Below, piece after piece: positions 16,568 through 30,234 of a stretch of 64,000 nucleotides of DNA. How positions within the stretch are numbered: position 1 is the first letter of the stretch; every line of letters starts with the position of its first letter. Origin of the DNA: an uncultured Bacteroidia bacterium (GTDB lineage: Bacteria > Bacteroidota > Bacteroidia > Bacteroidales > F082); NCBI GenBank assembly GCA_902799345.1, contig CADBZW010000004.1, forward strand, positions 124,001-188,000, in the 5' to 3' direction. The notes under the pieces were generated by a model. That model did no database searches, was not told the DNA's origin, and saw only the letters and a list, made by a program, of their open reading frames with translations. The translations under genes and the position numbers were made by a program.

Positions 16568-17913
16568 GTCCAAAGCAGCAGTCCGCTGCAGATAATCAAT
16601 CCCGTTACGAGCAAATCGATGATGCAGAAGCCCATGATGTCTTTTGCATTGAGTTTCGCTATGGCCAAGGCAGGCAAAGCCCAGAAAGGCTGGATGAGGT
16701 TGGTCCAGGCATCGCCCCATGAGATGGCCATGCCCGTCAAACCAGGTGCCACGCCCAAGGCCGCACCAGCCGTAAACATGATCGGCGCTTGGATGGCCCA
16801 GTGACCTCCTCCCGACGGCACGAACATATTCAATATGGCCGCACAGAAGAAGGTAAACAAAGGATACGTCTTTGGCGTTGAGATAGATACGCAAGCATTG
16901 CTCACCACCTCACCCAAGCAGATACCCGACTCCCCGATTCCTGTGATGATGCCCATGATACCCGCATAGAACGGGAACTGAAGCAGAATGCCTGCAGCGC
17001 CGCCCACCGACTTTCCGAAAGCCCTGACGTAGGCCAAAGGCGTGCCGTGCAAGATGACACCCAAGAACAGGAACAGCATAATGACCGAGCCGAGGTCGAA
17101 CGTGCCGCCTTTGAAAAACAAGTGAATGACCAGATATGAGAGGCCCAGCAGGGCGATGATCCAAGACAAGACACGGCTGTTCTCCAATTTCTCGGCTGGC
17201 GTCGTGGCTTGAGGTGCCACTTTAGCTTCTTCCTCGAACAACAACGCAGGCTCGATGGTCACCACATGCTCTCCCTTGGGATGCATCAGCGCGTTGACCA
17301 ACACGATGGCCGCGATGACCACCGCCACCATGATGAGGTTTTGCGGCGCCAAGATGGTCTGTGAAATCGGGATAGGATCGACTAAAGCGCCTTGTGTGAC
17401 TTTCTCCAGATTAGAAGTCGACGTGGCCATCGTCAGCGGGATGGAGCCCGAGAGGCCGGCATGCCACACCACGAAGCCGCTATAAGCCGAGGCGATGAGC
17501 AGACGGTAGTCCACACCGCGCAGCTTCTTTGCAATTTCTTTGGCGAAGATGACGCCCACGATGAGGCCGAAGCCCCAGTTGAGCCAACAAGCCAAGGCCG
17601 AGATACCTGTCACCAAGGCGATGGCTCCAGCAGGCGTCTTGGGCAGACTCGCCAAGGCGCTGATGCCTTTCTTGATGGAAGGTGCCGCCGCCAACGCCGA
17701 ACCCGTCACCAACACCAAGGCCATCTGCATGGCGAAGGCCAACAGCGACCACACGCCATTGCCCCAGTGTTCGATGACCTCGACAGGCGTCTGCTTGCAC
17801 ACTGGCATGGCGATGATGAAGACCACCATAGTCAGCACCACGGCGAAAATAAAAGGTTCGGGCAGGTATTTCTGGACGAGTTTTACGCAAAAACGGATGA
17901 TCTTCTGGAACAT
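16564..17913 (-). CDS. AtoE-family short-chain fatty acid transporter
   Basis: A 449-residue integral membrane protein with about 12 helices. Family features are the N-terminal FVKLVQKYLPEPFIFA-like amphipathic start, GISALACWLNWGFGLIVG, the Gly/Ser-rich VWHAGLSGSIPLTMAT, and the C-terminal FVPSGGGHWAIQAPI. These are typical of the AtoE/ScFAT group that carries short-chain fatty acids such as butyrate or acetoacetate across the inner membrane. Its start is 5 nt from the stop of truA, so the two are co-transcribed. No acetoacetate catabolism genes are adjacent, so the substrate is uncertain. Confidence 0.88.
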   Translation of the reverse strand: MFQKIIRFCVKLVQKYLPEPFIFAVVLTMVVFIIAMPVCKQTPVEVIEHWGNGVWSLLAFAMQMALVLVTGSALAAAPSIKKGISALASLPKTPAGAIALVTGISALACWLNWGFGLIVGVIFAKEIAKKLRGVDYRLLIASAYSGFVVWHAGLSGSIPLTMATSTSNLEKVTQGALVDPIPISQTILAPQNLIMVAVVIAAIVLVNALMHPKGEHVVTIEPALLFEEEAKVAPQATTPAEKLENSRVLSWIIALLGLSYLVIHLFFKGGTFDLGSVIMLFLFLGVILHGTPLAYVRAFGKSVGGAAGILLQFPFYAGIMGIITGIGESGICLGEVVSNACVSISTPKTYPLFTFFCAAILNMFVPSGGGHWAIQAPIMFTAGAALGVAPGLTGMAISWGDAWTNLIQPFWALPALAIAKLNAKDIMGFCIIDLLVTGLIICSGLLLWT

Positions 17914-17918
17914 AACTA

Positions 17919-18656
17919 TTAAAACTTATACTCTATTTCTTCTAAAAACAACGCATGGGCAGGTACGGAGGTCCCGGCTTCGCAGCGGTCCTTGCGCTCG
18001 ATGACAGCACGGAACTCCTCAATGGTCATGCGCCCCTTCCCTATCTCCAGCAATGTGCCGACGATGGCCCTTACCATGTTGCGCAAGAAGCGGTCAGCCT
18101 TGATACGAAACACCAACAAGCCATCCTGTTCAAACCAACGCGCCTCCATAATCTTGCAGTTGTTGGTCTTTACCTGGGTATGCACCTTCGAGAAACTCGT
18201 AAAGTCCTCATATTCAAAGAGGATGTCGGCGGCTTCCTGCATCTTTGCAACATCCAAGTCACCATAAAGAAAATAGGCGTCGTTGATGTGGAAGGGATTC
18301 TTGGTGCGGGTGATGTAATAATGGTAGGTGCGCGAAACGGCGTCAAAACGGGCATGCAAATCTGATGCGACCTCCCAGATGCGATAAATGACTATATCAT
18401 CGGGCAGGAAGGCATTCATCTGATGGGCCAGGACATCGGGGTCATTGATGGCTTGTTCCACGTCGAAATGTGCATAATAGTTGCGGGCGTGGACACCTGT
18501 GTCGGTACGACCGCAGCCTGTGATGGCCACCGTTTGTCCCAACTTGAGGCTCAAACACTGCTCCACCGTGGCCTGCACACTCTCGGAGTGCGGCTGTATC
18601 TGGTAACCGTGATAGCGGCTGCCATTATAGGCCATGTGGATGAAATATCGTGGCAT
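17919..18656 (-). CDS. truA: tRNA pseudouridine synthase A
   Basis: Converts U38-40 of the tRNA anticodon arm to pseudouridine. The 245-residue product has the N-terminal YFIHMAYNGSRYHGYQIQP and the catalytic motif GCGRTDTGVHARNYYAHFD with the essential Asp. It also has FRIKADRFLRNMVRAIVGTLLEIG near residue 195, as in all TruA proteins. Full length. Its promoter faces the aat promoter. Confidence 0.97.
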   Translation of the reverse strand: MPRYFIHMAYNGSRYHGYQIQPHSESVQATVEQCLSLKLGQTVAITGCGRTDTGVHARNYYAHFDVEQAINDPDVLAHQMNAFLPDDIVIYRIWEVASDLHARFDAVSRTYHYYITRTKNPFHINDAYFLYGDLDVAKMQEAADILFEYEDFTSFSKVHTQVKTNNCKIMEARWFEQDGLLVFRIKADRFLRNMVRAIVGTLLEIGKGRMTIEEFRAVIERKDRCEAGTSVPAHALFLEEIEYKF

Positions 18657-18673
18657 CGTTCCATTTTGTGCCG

Positions 18674-18681
18674 CAAAAATA
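18674..18681 (-). promoter_or_regulatory. truA promoter -7 element
   Basis: TATTTTTG on the minus strand, 17 nt upstream of the truA ATG. Only 2 nt separate it from the oppositely oriented aat element. Confidence 0.65.
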
Positions 18682-18683
18682 CT

Positions 18684-18691
18684 TAATTTTG
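18684..18691 (+). promoter_or_regulatory. aat promoter -7 element
   Basis: TAATTTTG followed by GC, 18 nt before the aat ATG. Confidence 0.65.
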
Positions 18692-18709
18692 CGCTTCATT
18701 TGTAAGGCC

Positions 18710-19492
18710 ATGAACATTTTGTACCAACTCAACGACGACGATTGTTTCTTCCCGCCTGCCGACCGCGCCAACAAGGACGGCTTGCTGGCCTTCGGTGGCG
18801 ACCTCTCGCCACGGCGTCTCGTGGTGGCCTACGCCAACGGCATCTTCCCTTGGTACAGCGAAGACGAACCTTTGCTTTGGTGGTCGCTTGACCCCCGATT
18901 AATCATCCGTCCAGGCGAGATGAAAGTCAGCAAGTCACTGAAGCACACCTTGCGGAAAGGAAAGTTTGAAGTCAGAATCGACACCAACTTCCGCGAGGTG
19001 ATGCTGCATTGCGCCGCAACACCCCGCAAGGACCAGGACGGCACATGGATTCAAGACGAGATGGTGGATGCCTATTGCGAGCTGCATGACATGGGCATCG
19101 CACACTCCTTCGAGAGTTATTTGGACGATGAGTTGGTCGGAGGGCTGTATGGCATCGCCATCGGCAAGGTGTTCTTTGGCGAATCGATGTTCCACACCGT
19201 CACCGACGCCTCCAAAGTGGCGTTTTATCATTTGCACCAATTCCTCCAAGAACACGACTTCAAACTCATTGACTGTCAACAAGAAACGAGTCACTTGATG
19301 AGTTTGGGGGCTTATGTCATACCTCGCAAAGCGTTCCTTGAAGAACTCAAGACTTGGACACAAGAAGCCTCTTGGATTGGCGACTGGGGTACAGGGAATT
19401 GTGACGAGTTGTATCTCGACATCCACCAGCCCGAGAAGTTGAATTTCAGGGCCTACAACATGGACGAAGACGTCTCCTTATCCGATGATTGA
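18710..19492 (+). CDS. aat: Leucyl/phenylalanyl-tRNA--protein transferase
   Basis: Adds Leu or Phe to N-terminal Arg or Lys of proteins, marking them for ClpS/ClpAP (N-end rule). The 260-residue product has FPPADRANKDGLLAFGGDLSPRRLVVAY, GIFPWYSEDEPLLWWSLDPR, SFESYLDDELVGGLYGIAIGKVFFGESMF and LIDCQQETSHLMSLGA, all family signatures. I start at 18710, just after the promoter; the longer frame overlaps truA. Confidence 0.96.
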   Translation: MNILYQLNDDDCFFPPADRANKDGLLAFGGDLSPRRLVVAYANGIFPWYSEDEPLLWWSLDPRLIIRPGEMKVSKSLKHTLRKGKFEVRIDTNFREVMLHCAATPRKDQDGTWIQDEMVDAYCELHDMGIAHSFESYLDDELVGGLYGIAIGKVFFGESMFHTVTDASKVAFYHLHQFLQEHDFKLIDCQQETSHLMSLGAYVIPRKAFLEELKTWTQEASWIGDWGTGNCDELYLDIHQPEKLNFRAYNMDEDVSLSDD

Positions 19493-19556
19493 CAGGGTTT
19501 TAACCTACAGCATTTCGTTTTTCGACTTTTTTCCTTGATAATTGGCGAAAATTGGC

Positions 19557-19564
19557 TAATTTTG
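19557..19564 (+). promoter_or_regulatory. arcA promoter -7 element
   Basis: TAATTTTG with TTG at 19534-19536 (20-nt spacing). Its position rules out the upstream start at 19535 and supports the ATG at 19625. Confidence 0.7.
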
Positions 19565-19624
19565 CACCGATATTTTGGGCATGACTCCCCGTCGTGCTCA
19601 TATTGTTTCATCAAAATCATCTTT

Positions 19625-20872
19625 ATGGATTCCCGACGAATCAACGTTAGTGTAAACTCAGAAATTGGCAAACTCCAACATGTTCTGATTCATACCCCAG
19701 GCCCGGAACTGGAAAAGATAACCCCCGAAAACGCACATTCTTACCTGTTCAGCGACATCCTCAACATGCAAGTCGCACAAAAAGAATACGGTTATTTCAA
19801 AAAAGTTTTGCAAAAGGCGACGCAAGTCCACGAAATCGGCGACCTCTTGACGGACATCCTGACGTCCGACAACATCAAGTTCAGCCTCGTCGACAGGGTC
19901 TGCAAGGCCGAAAACAAAGGCTTCTTGGCTGAATACCTGAAGTCGTTGCCGGCTGAAGAGCTCTCTTGCAAGCTCATTGAAGGCCTCTTCCTCGACGACG
20001 TCACCTATATCAATAACGAGAAGGCCGCACTGACTCCGGTGCCCAACCTCTTCTTCATGCGCGACGCTTCGTTCACCATGTTCGACAACATCATGATCAG
20101 CAACATGGCCACGACGGTGCGCGCCCGCGAGTGCATGATCCTCGACGCCATCTACAACCTCCATCCCATGTTTGAGACCAAGGTCATCAACCCAGTGATG
20201 AGCTATGAGACCCATGGCATCGGCACTGTGGAAGGCGGCGACGTGGAGATCATCCGCGACGACGTGGTCATCTGCGGCTTGGGCGCACGTACCAACATGC
20301 ATGGCGTGGAAGCCCTGGTGGAACATCTGAAGACCAAACCAGGCGTGAAGCACCTCATCTTCCAAGAGCTGCCCCTCACCCCCGACTCCTTCATCCACCT
20401 CGACATGGTGTTCACCATGCTGGATGTCGACAAGTGCATGGTCTACAAGCCTGTCATCATGAACAGCGCCTTCAAGACCTTCCACATCACCATCGACGGA
20501 CAAAAGGCAGTAGGAGTCGAAGCACCCGACTTGCTGTCGGCCCTCAAAGACGTCGGCCTCGACCTCGAGCCTGTGTACTGTGGCAATGGCGACGACACCT
20601 TCGCCGCCCGTGAGCAATGGCACAGCGGCTGCAACTTCTTCTGCGTGGCCCCAGGACAATTCCTCGGTTACGGCCGCAACCAACGCACGCTGCAAGCCTT
20701 GAACAACGCTGGCTTCAACGTGGTGACGGCCGCCGACGTGGTCAACAACAGATGGGACCTCAGCAACGGCAAGAAATGCATCGTAGCCTTCGAAGGCAAT
20801 GAGCTATCGCGCGGTGGCGGCGGTGCCCGCTGCATGACGATGCCGGTACAGCGAATGGCTGTGGAATGGTAA
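19625..20872 (+). CDS. arcA: Arginine deiminase
   Basis: Hydrolyses arginine to citrulline and ammonia. The 415-residue product begins INVSVNSEIGKLQHVLIHTPGPE and contains PNLFFMRDASF (FxRD), THGIGTVEGGDVEII and DSFIHLDMVFTMLD. It ends GGGGARCMTMPVQR with the catalytic Cys. No ornithine carbamoyltransferase or carbamate kinase gene is adjacent, so the full ADI pathway is not clustered here. Single-gene unit with its own promoter and terminator. Confidence 0.95.
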   Translation: MDSRRINVSVNSEIGKLQHVLIHTPGPELEKITPENAHSYLFSDILNMQVAQKEYGYFKKVLQKATQVHEIGDLLTDILTSDNIKFSLVDRVCKAENKGFLAEYLKSLPAEELSCKLIEGLFLDDVTYINNEKAALTPVPNLFFMRDASFTMFDNIMISNMATTVRARECMILDAIYNLHPMFETKVINPVMSYETHGIGTVEGGDVEIIRDDVVICGLGARTNMHGVEALVEHLKTKPGVKHLIFQELPLTPDSFIHLDMVFTMLDVDKCMVYKPVIMNSAFKTFHITIDGQKAVGVEAPDLLSALKDVGLDLEPVYCGNGDDTFAAREQWHSGCNFFCVAPGQFLGYGRNQRTLQALNNAGFNVVTAADVVNNRWDLSNGKKCIVAFEGNELSRGGGGARCMTMPVQRMAVEW

Positions 20873-20882
20873 GAAACGAATA

Positions 20883-20906
20883 AGGCGCTCGGTTGAGCGC
20901 CTTTTT

Positions 20907-20908
<2 letters not shown>
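20883..20908. terminator. Terminator between arcA and the beta-galactosidase gene
   Basis: GGCGCTC-GGTT-GAGCGCC followed by six T, placed between the convergent ends. Confidence 0.85.
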
Positions 20909-25230
<4,322 letters not shown>

Positions 25231-25272
25231 TTGAATTGAGAATTGAAAATTGATAATTGACAATTATGGCAT

Positions 25273-26019
25273 TCACTTCATCTCGAAATGCGGTATCGGT
25301 TGCAGTTTGAAGAGGTTGGTGATGTGCTTGTGGTCGATGAGGGCCTTGGTCTTGGGGTCGTTGCAGACGCCGGTGCGGATGTAGTTGTCCAACACGGCGT
25401 AGGTGAAGCCCAGATTGTCCTCGTCACTCTTGTTGGTGAGACCATCCGAGGGGGTCTTCTCCACCAACTCGATGGGCAAACCCAACTCCTTCCCTATCGC
25501 CTTGACTTCCTGCACGGTGAGTCCACCCAAAGGCGCAAAGTCACCAGCAGCATCGCCATAGCGGGTAGAATAGCCCACCCAGTCCTCTGAGAGGTTGCAG
25601 GTGTTAGCCACACGGCCGTTCATCGACTGCGATACGGCATACAAGGTGCTCATCCTCAAACGAGGTGGCAGGTTAATCGTAGTCTGACGGCTGACTTCGA
25701 CATCCAAAGTGCCGAGCTGTACCTTTACAGCGGCTATCAATGTATTATAAGTGTCGCCGATGTTGACGCAGCAATGGCGGATGCCAAGATGGTTGATGAG
25801 TTTCATGCTGTCGTCGATGTCGGGTTGTACACCGTTGGGCATGGTCACACCGATGACACGATCCTTGCCGAGGGCTTCGGCACAGAGACCTGCCACCACG
25901 CTGCTGTCCTTGCCACCCGAGATGCCGATGACGGCGTTGCAGTCTTTTCCGTTCACTTCAAACCAGTCGCGGATCCATTGCACGACTTGGTCTTTTACTT
26001 GTTTTGCGTTAAATTCCAT
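25273..26019 (-). CDS. nadE: NAD+ synthase (ammonia-dependent type)
   Basis: Amidates nicotinic acid adenine dinucleotide to NAD with ATP. The PP-loop motif ISGGKDSSV is at residues 33-41. STLYAVSQSMNGRVANTCNLSEDWVGYSTRYGDAAGDFAPLGGLTV contains the deamido-NAD site, and KTPSDGL follows. At 248 residues there is no glutaminase domain, so ammonia must be supplied. ATG at 26019 chosen over an upstream TTG. It is 29 nt from the kinase gene and probably in its operon. Confidence 0.95.
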   Translation of the reverse strand: MEFNAKQVKDQVVQWIRDWFEVNGKDCNAVIGISGGKDSSVVAGLCAEALGKDRVIGVTMPNGVQPDIDDSMKLINHLGIRHCCVNIGDTYNTLIAAVKVQLGTLDVEVSRQTTINLPPRLRMSTLYAVSQSMNGRVANTCNLSEDWVGYSTRYGDAAGDFAPLGGLTVQEVKAIGKELGLPIELVEKTPSDGLTNKSDEDNLGFTYAVLDNYIRTGVCNDPKTKALIDHKHITNLFKLQPIPHFEMK

Positions 26020-26048
26020 ATTCAAGATTCAAAATTTAAAACTCAAAA

Positions 26049-27716
26049 TTACATAAAGCTACTGCCACCGATGAACTGACGCAGCATGGAGGTAGCCGGT
26101 ATCTCCTTGTCGGAAACAGGCGTGAAGTAATGCAGGAAGCGTAACAGACGATGTGCCTCGGTGTACTCAGGGCAGTTATGCGGCACGGTGGCAAGGATGC
26201 TCTCTGCATGGTTGCGCATGACGGCGAACTCCAAGAGATATGCTGAGTTGAACATCACGTCGGCATTTTCCTGATAGGGATTGATCCACTTCTCTTCTGC
26301 GGCACGCACGCTGGCCCACTGGCTGATGGTCTGACGCGCCGTGAACGCACCTTTGTTGTAGTCGCGCACGATGCGACGCAACAGCCGGTTGTCGTCGGTC
26401 GGGATGGTGTTGTGGTCGTCAAGGGCCGTGCTGGTCAGGGTGGAGATGAAGATGCGAAACTTGGTCGACTCGGGGATCTGATCCGTCAGCATGGGATTCA
26501 AGGCATGGATGCCTTCTAGCAGCAACACACAGCCTTCCTTGAGTTGCAGTTTCTTGCCGTTGTATTCGCGCATACCCGTGACGAAGTTGTATTCCGGCAC
26601 CTCGATCTCCTCACCTCTCAACAAGGCAATCAAGTCACGCTCCAAGGCGGCATGGTCCACGGTGTCGAAGTTGTCGAAATCATATTTGCCGTCAGGCAGC
26701 TTGGGTGTATCCTCGCGGTTGACGAAATAGTCGTCCGTGGAGAACGAGATGGGCTTCAGGCCGCAGGCCTTCAACTGGATGCTGACACGGCTGCAGAAGG
26801 TGGTCTTGCCACTGCTGCTCGGCCCTGTGATGAGCACCAGGCGCACGGGGTTCTCGCTATGATAGCGGCGGTCGATTTCTTCGGCAATCTGTACGATTTT
26901 CTTCTCCTGCAAGGCCTCTGCCACTTGCACCAGTTCCCTCGCCATCCCGTTTTCGCAGGCATGGTTGACGTCGCCGACCGTACTCAGGCCCATGATATCG
27001 TTCCACTTGAGGCACTCGGAGAACACCTCGAAGGTCTTCGGCTGGTCTTCCATCTCGGCCAAACGGTCGGGATGGTCGCGGTCGGGAATACGAATCAGGA
27101 TGCCGTCACGATAGACTTCTATATCCCAAATGTTGAGATAGCCCGTCGAGGGCACCAAGCGGCCATAATAATAGTCGGCAGTATCGCCTAAAGTGTAGTA
27201 ATCGGTATACGCTTTCCCGCTGGTTTCCAACAGTTTGACCTTATCAACCTGTCCCATGTCGCCAAACATCTTCACGGCATCTTCAACGCGTGCCTCATGA
27301 CGGTGAAACTGGATGTCTTCGGCCACGATGGATCGCATCCTCACCCTGAGGGCGGCAAGGTCGTTAGAATCAAGTATCTTGCCGTCGTTCTTTTTGATAC
27401 GGCAGAAGAAGCCCTTGGAGATGGGATGCTCCATGTTCAGCTTGCTGCCTGGAAAAAGGTCTTGAGCTGCCTTATAAAGCAAGAAGGCCAGCGACCTGAA
27501 ATACACCAAACGTGCCGTGTGGTGCGTGAGGTCGAGGAATTCAACGTCACGGCTGTTGTAGACACGGAATTTCAAGCCCTGCGACACGTTATTGACCTTA
27601 GCCGAGACGATGGGATAAGGTCTGTCGAAGTCGAACTCGGGCAACATCTCAAGCAAGGTGGTCCCTTCTTTGAACTCCTTGGTAGTCTTGGTGTTGATGC
27701 AATATACTTGAAGCAT
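26049..27716 (-). CDS. Nucleoside (uridine) kinase with N-terminal ThrRS-like domains
   Basis: A 555-residue protein. The C-terminal kinase has Walker A GPSSSGKTTF (about 300-309), then FSTDDYFVNREDTPKLPDGKYDFDNFDTVDHAAL and LLLEGIHALNP, the phosphoribulokinase/uridine kinase family. The first ~250 residues resemble the TGS and second additional domains of threonyl-tRNA synthetase (HPISKGFFCRI, HRHEARVEDAV), a fusion known in Bacteroidota and Firmicutes. The likely reaction is uridine to UMP. It lies 15 nt after the TPR lipoprotein gene in the same direction. Confidence 0.87.
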   Translation of the reverse strand: MLQVYCINTKTTKEFKEGTTLLEMLPEFDFDRPYPIVSAKVNNVSQGLKFRVYNSRDVEFLDLTHHTARLVYFRSLAFLLYKAAQDLFPGSKLNMEHPISKGFFCRIKKNDGKILDSNDLAALRVRMRSIVAEDIQFHRHEARVEDAVKMFGDMGQVDKVKLLETSGKAYTDYYTLGDTADYYYGRLVPSTGYLNIWDIEVYRDGILIRIPDRDHPDRLAEMEDQPKTFEVFSECLKWNDIMGLSTVGDVNHACENGMARELVQVAEALQEKKIVQIAEEIDRRYHSENPVRLVLITGPSSSGKTTFCSRVSIQLKACGLKPISFSTDDYFVNREDTPKLPDGKYDFDNFDTVDHAALERDLIALLRGEEIEVPEYNFVTGMREYNGKKLQLKEGCVLLLEGIHALNPMLTDQIPESTKFRIFISTLTSTALDDHNTIPTDDNRLLRRIVRDYNKGAFTARQTISQWASVRAAEEKWINPYQENADVMFNSAYLLEFAVMRNHAESILATVPHNCPEYTEAHRLLRFLHYFTPVSDKEIPATSMLRQFIGGSSFM

Positions 27717-27731
27717 AATCGAAAGTCGGTT

Positions 27732-28766
27732 TTATTCAATTTCTTGGTTTTGGATGCGGTTGATAGCGTCGATAGCCAGACGATAGTCAGGCTGTGTCTT
27801 CAGCACTTCCTTATAGATATCGATAGCTTGCGCATATTCGCCCATCTGCTCAAGCACTCGACCTTTGTTGTACTTGGCGTCGAGGTAATCTGGCTTAAGG
27901 GCAAGGGTTTGGTTAAAGTAATCCAACGCCGCTTGGTTATCTTCGAGATACACATAGTTGACATAGCCCTTGTTGTAGAGCACGATGTAGTTGTCGGGAC
28001 GTTGCATCAGCAAGGTGTCATAGTGCAGCAAAGCCTCTTCCGGCTCGCCGTGGCTTTGCAGGAATAACGCCAACTCATAACGCGCCGTGGGAATGTCGGG
28101 AAACTGTTGCTGCGCCTTACGCAGATAGTCCATCGCGTAAGGCGGTTGTTGCACGGCATAGATACGGCTGATTTGCTCCACGGGGTCGTAGAAGTTCGCG
28201 TCCTGCTCCGAAGCAATCTGGAAGTTCCTCAAGGCGCTGACTGTGTCTTGCTTGGCGGCCATATAGCACATGCCCTTCACAAAATATGCCCTCGGGTTGT
28301 ATGACGAAAGCCCCAAGGCCTTGTCCACATAGCCGATGGCGAGGTTGAAGTTCTGCTGAAGCAAGTTAAGTTCAGCAAGTTTCACCAGCGGGCGGGCATC
28401 CAAGGTATTGATTTCCGCAGCCCTGTTGAGTGTCGAAGCGATGTTGTCCTGGTCACCCATGGTGTAATACACGTCGGCGAGCAAGAGGTAGGTGTCGACG
28501 TTGTTAGGGTCGAGTTGCAGAGCCTTATTGATGTCGACCATGGCCTGACCTATCTGCTCGTTGGCGAAATAGGCCCTAGCACGATTCACGTATAGGTGGG
28601 CATCGGTGCTGTCAATGGCGATGGAGTCAGAGAGCAACTGTATGGCCTCAGTAACCGTAACGGGAGCCATCGGCTCTTGGGTAGTATTGTCAGTCTCGGG
28701 TTTCGGCGTGTTGTCGCAGGCGAATAGGGCCAGCAGCAGGCCGAGAAATAGGAGGTTTTTCTTCAT
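27732..28766 (-). CDS. TPR lipoprotein
   Basis: A 344-residue protein with a lipoprotein signal peptide (LLALFAC, Cys17). About seven tetratricopeptide repeats follow from residue 45 (AHLYVNRARAYFANEQIGQAMVDINKALQLDP, then VDTYLLLADVYYTMGDQDN, and so on to KPDYLDAKYNKGRVLEQMGEYAQAIDIYKEVLKTQPDY). This is a periplasmic protein-interaction scaffold of unknown partner. It is the first gene of the probable operon TPR-kinase-nadE-thioesterase-beta-galactosidase. Confidence 0.85.
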   Translation of the reverse strand: MKKNLLFLGLLLALFACDNTPKPETDNTTQEPMAPVTVTEAIQLLSDSIAIDSTDAHLYVNRARAYFANEQIGQAMVDINKALQLDPNNVDTYLLLADVYYTMGDQDNIASTLNRAAEINTLDARPLVKLAELNLLQQNFNLAIGYVDKALGLSSYNPRAYFVKGMCYMAAKQDTVSALRNFQIASEQDANFYDPVEQISRIYAVQQPPYAMDYLRKAQQQFPDIPTARYELALFLQSHGEPEEALLHYDTLLMQRPDNYIVLYNKGYVNYVYLEDNQAALDYFNQTLALKPDYLDAKYNKGRVLEQMGEYAQAIDIYKEVLKTQPDYRLAIDAINRIQNQEIE

Positions 28767-28788
28767 TGTTGATTGTTTTGGGGCAAAT

Positions 28789-28905
28789 GGCCTATGCTTA
28801 TGGCCTATGACAGCTCTTTAACACTCAGGAGATTGCGGATCAAGTCCGCAATGACACCCTTGGAAAAAGCCGCCAAAGGCCATAAGCCATCAGCCAAAGG
28901 CCATT
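28789..28905. repeat. Intergenic REP-like inverted repeats between recA and the TPR gene
   Basis: A perfect hairpin ATTGCGGA-TCAAG-TCCGCAAT spans 28832-28852. Around it, ATGGCCTATGCTTATGGCC near 28788 is partly inverted as GGCCATAAGCCAT near 28879. No T run follows, so it looks like a repeat rather than a terminator. Confidence 0.65.
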
Positions 28906-28906
28906 G

Positions 28907-29935
28907 TTATTCGTCGCTCTTCTCCAAAGCCTCGAAGATCTTGGCTGAGAGTTCGTCGGCCAGCTCGGGGTTGTCTTCGATGAGTTTCTTGACGGCGTCG
29001 CGGCCTTGGGCGAGTTTGGAGTCGCCATAGCTGAACCATGAGCCGCTCTTTTTGATGATGCCCATCTCCACGCCGAGGTCGACGATCTCTCCGGAACGCG
29101 AGATACCCTCGCCATAAAGGATGTCGAATTCGGCCTTGCGGAACGGCGGGGCCACCTTGTTCTTGACGACCTTCACCTTGACGCGGCTACCCAACACGTT
29201 CTCACCATCCTTAATCTGGCTGATCTTACGGATGTCGATTCGCACGGAGCTGTAGAACTTCAAGGCGTTACCGCCCGTCGTCGTTTCGGGATTGCCGAAC
29301 ATCACGCCAATCTTCTCACGCAGCTGGTTGATGAAGATACAGACGCAGCCCGTCTTGTTGATGGTGGCGGTGAGCTTACGCATAGCCTGGCTCATCAGTC
29401 GGGCTTGGAGGCCCATCTTGCTGTCGCCCATCTCGCCTTCTATCTCGCTCTTGGGCGTCAGGGCGGCGACGGAGTCGACAACGATGACATCGATGGCGCC
29501 GGAACGGATGAGGTTCTCTGCGATTTCGAGGGCTTGCTCGCCGTAGTCGGGTTGTGAGATGAGGAGGTTCTCGACGTCGACGCCGAGTTTGGCGGCATAG
29601 AATCGGTCAAAGGCGTGTTCTGCGTCGATGAAGGCGGCGATGCCACCCTTCTTCTGGGCTTCAGCCACCACATGGAGGGCCAGCGTCGTCTTACCTGAGC
29701 TCTCGGGACCGTAGATCTCGATGATACGGCCTTTGGGCAGACCACCTACGCCGAGGGCGTAGTCAAGGCCGATAGAGCCGGTGGAGATGCTCTCCATCTT
29801 CTCTGCCTCGGCGCCCAAGCGCATGATGCTTCCCTTGCCAAAGCTCTTTTCGATGTTACCTAATGTGGCTTCCAAAGCCTTCAGTTTCTCCTGCCTCAGT
29901 TTTGCAGCTTCTTCTTGTGTTTTTTCTGTAGTCAT
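28907..29935 (-). CDS. recA: Recombinase RecA
   Basis: DNA strand exchange and SOS coprotease. The 342-residue product has Walker [10 protein letters not shown] (about residue 73), [35 protein letters not shown] (Walker B), the DNA-binding loop [21 protein letters not shown] and [27 protein letters not shown]. Full length. Its promoter (30030-30037) leaves a ~90-nt AT-rich leader. No LexA-type box was recognised. Confidence 0.98.
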   Translation of the reverse strand: MTTEKTQEEAAKLRQEKLKALEATLGNIEKSFGKGSIMRLGAEAEKMESISTGSIGLDYALGVGGLPKGRIIEIYGPESSGKTTLALHVVAEAQKKGGIAAFIDAEHAFDRFYAAKLGVDVENLLISQPDYGEQALEIAENLIRSGAIDVIVVDSVAALTPKSEIEGEMGDSKMGLQARLMSQAMRKLTATINKTGCVCIFINQLREKIGVMFGNPETTTGGNALKFYSSVRIDIRKISQIKDGENVLGSRVKVKVVKNKVAPPFRKAEFDILYGEGISRSGEIVDLGVEMGIIKKSGSWFSYGDSKLAQGRDAVKKLIEDNPELADELSAKIFEALEKSDE

Positions 29936-30029
29936 GATTGTGGGGTTTTTAATTAGTTAATATTTAAAGATTTAAGATTTAAAGATTCAAAGATTCAAAA
30001 TTCGCTTCGTGCGATTCATTAATAAGGGA

Positions 30030-30037
30030 CAAAGATA
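30030..30037 (-). promoter_or_regulatory. recA promoter -7 element
   Basis: TATCTTTG on the minus strand, about 95 nt upstream of the recA ATG. Confidence 0.6.
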
Positions 30038-30108
30038 GTAATTTTTGACATGATGGTGTTATTTTGGGTTAATTTTCTGGATGAGACTTGCATATTATGA
30101 AAAAGTTG

Positions 30109-30116
30109 TATTTTTG
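30109..30116 (+). promoter_or_regulatory. -7 element of a candidate small RNA
   Basis: TATTTTTG followed by CAG, with no plus-strand gene for 800 nt but a terminator about 100 nt downstream. Confidence 0.55.
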
Positions 30117-30120
30117 CAGA

Positions 30121-30234
30121 CAGTTGGTCGCGGAAACGGATAGAAAAACAGCGGACTATCAAGACGTAAGGGACTGGCTTCGGCATGACACCCTCCGCGA
30201 TAACACTTTAAAGCCTCCTATTCGGGGGCTTTTC
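30121..30234 (+). ncRNA. Candidate small RNA (~115 nt)
   Basis: Lies between a good promoter element (30109-30116) and a terminator hairpin (30211-30234) with no open reading frame of note on the plus strand. It contains complementary pieces such as GTCGCGGA and TCCGCGAT (30127-30134 and 30195-30202), which would close a large stem. The 5' end is estimated. No match to a known RNA family could be tested. It overlaps the 3' end of the minus-strand ORF at 30159-30455 in antisense. Confidence 0.4.

Noticed and set aside
19658..20695. 345-codon minus-strand ORF inside arcA
   Set aside because: Antisense shadow of arginine deiminase with all catalytic motifs on the plus strand.
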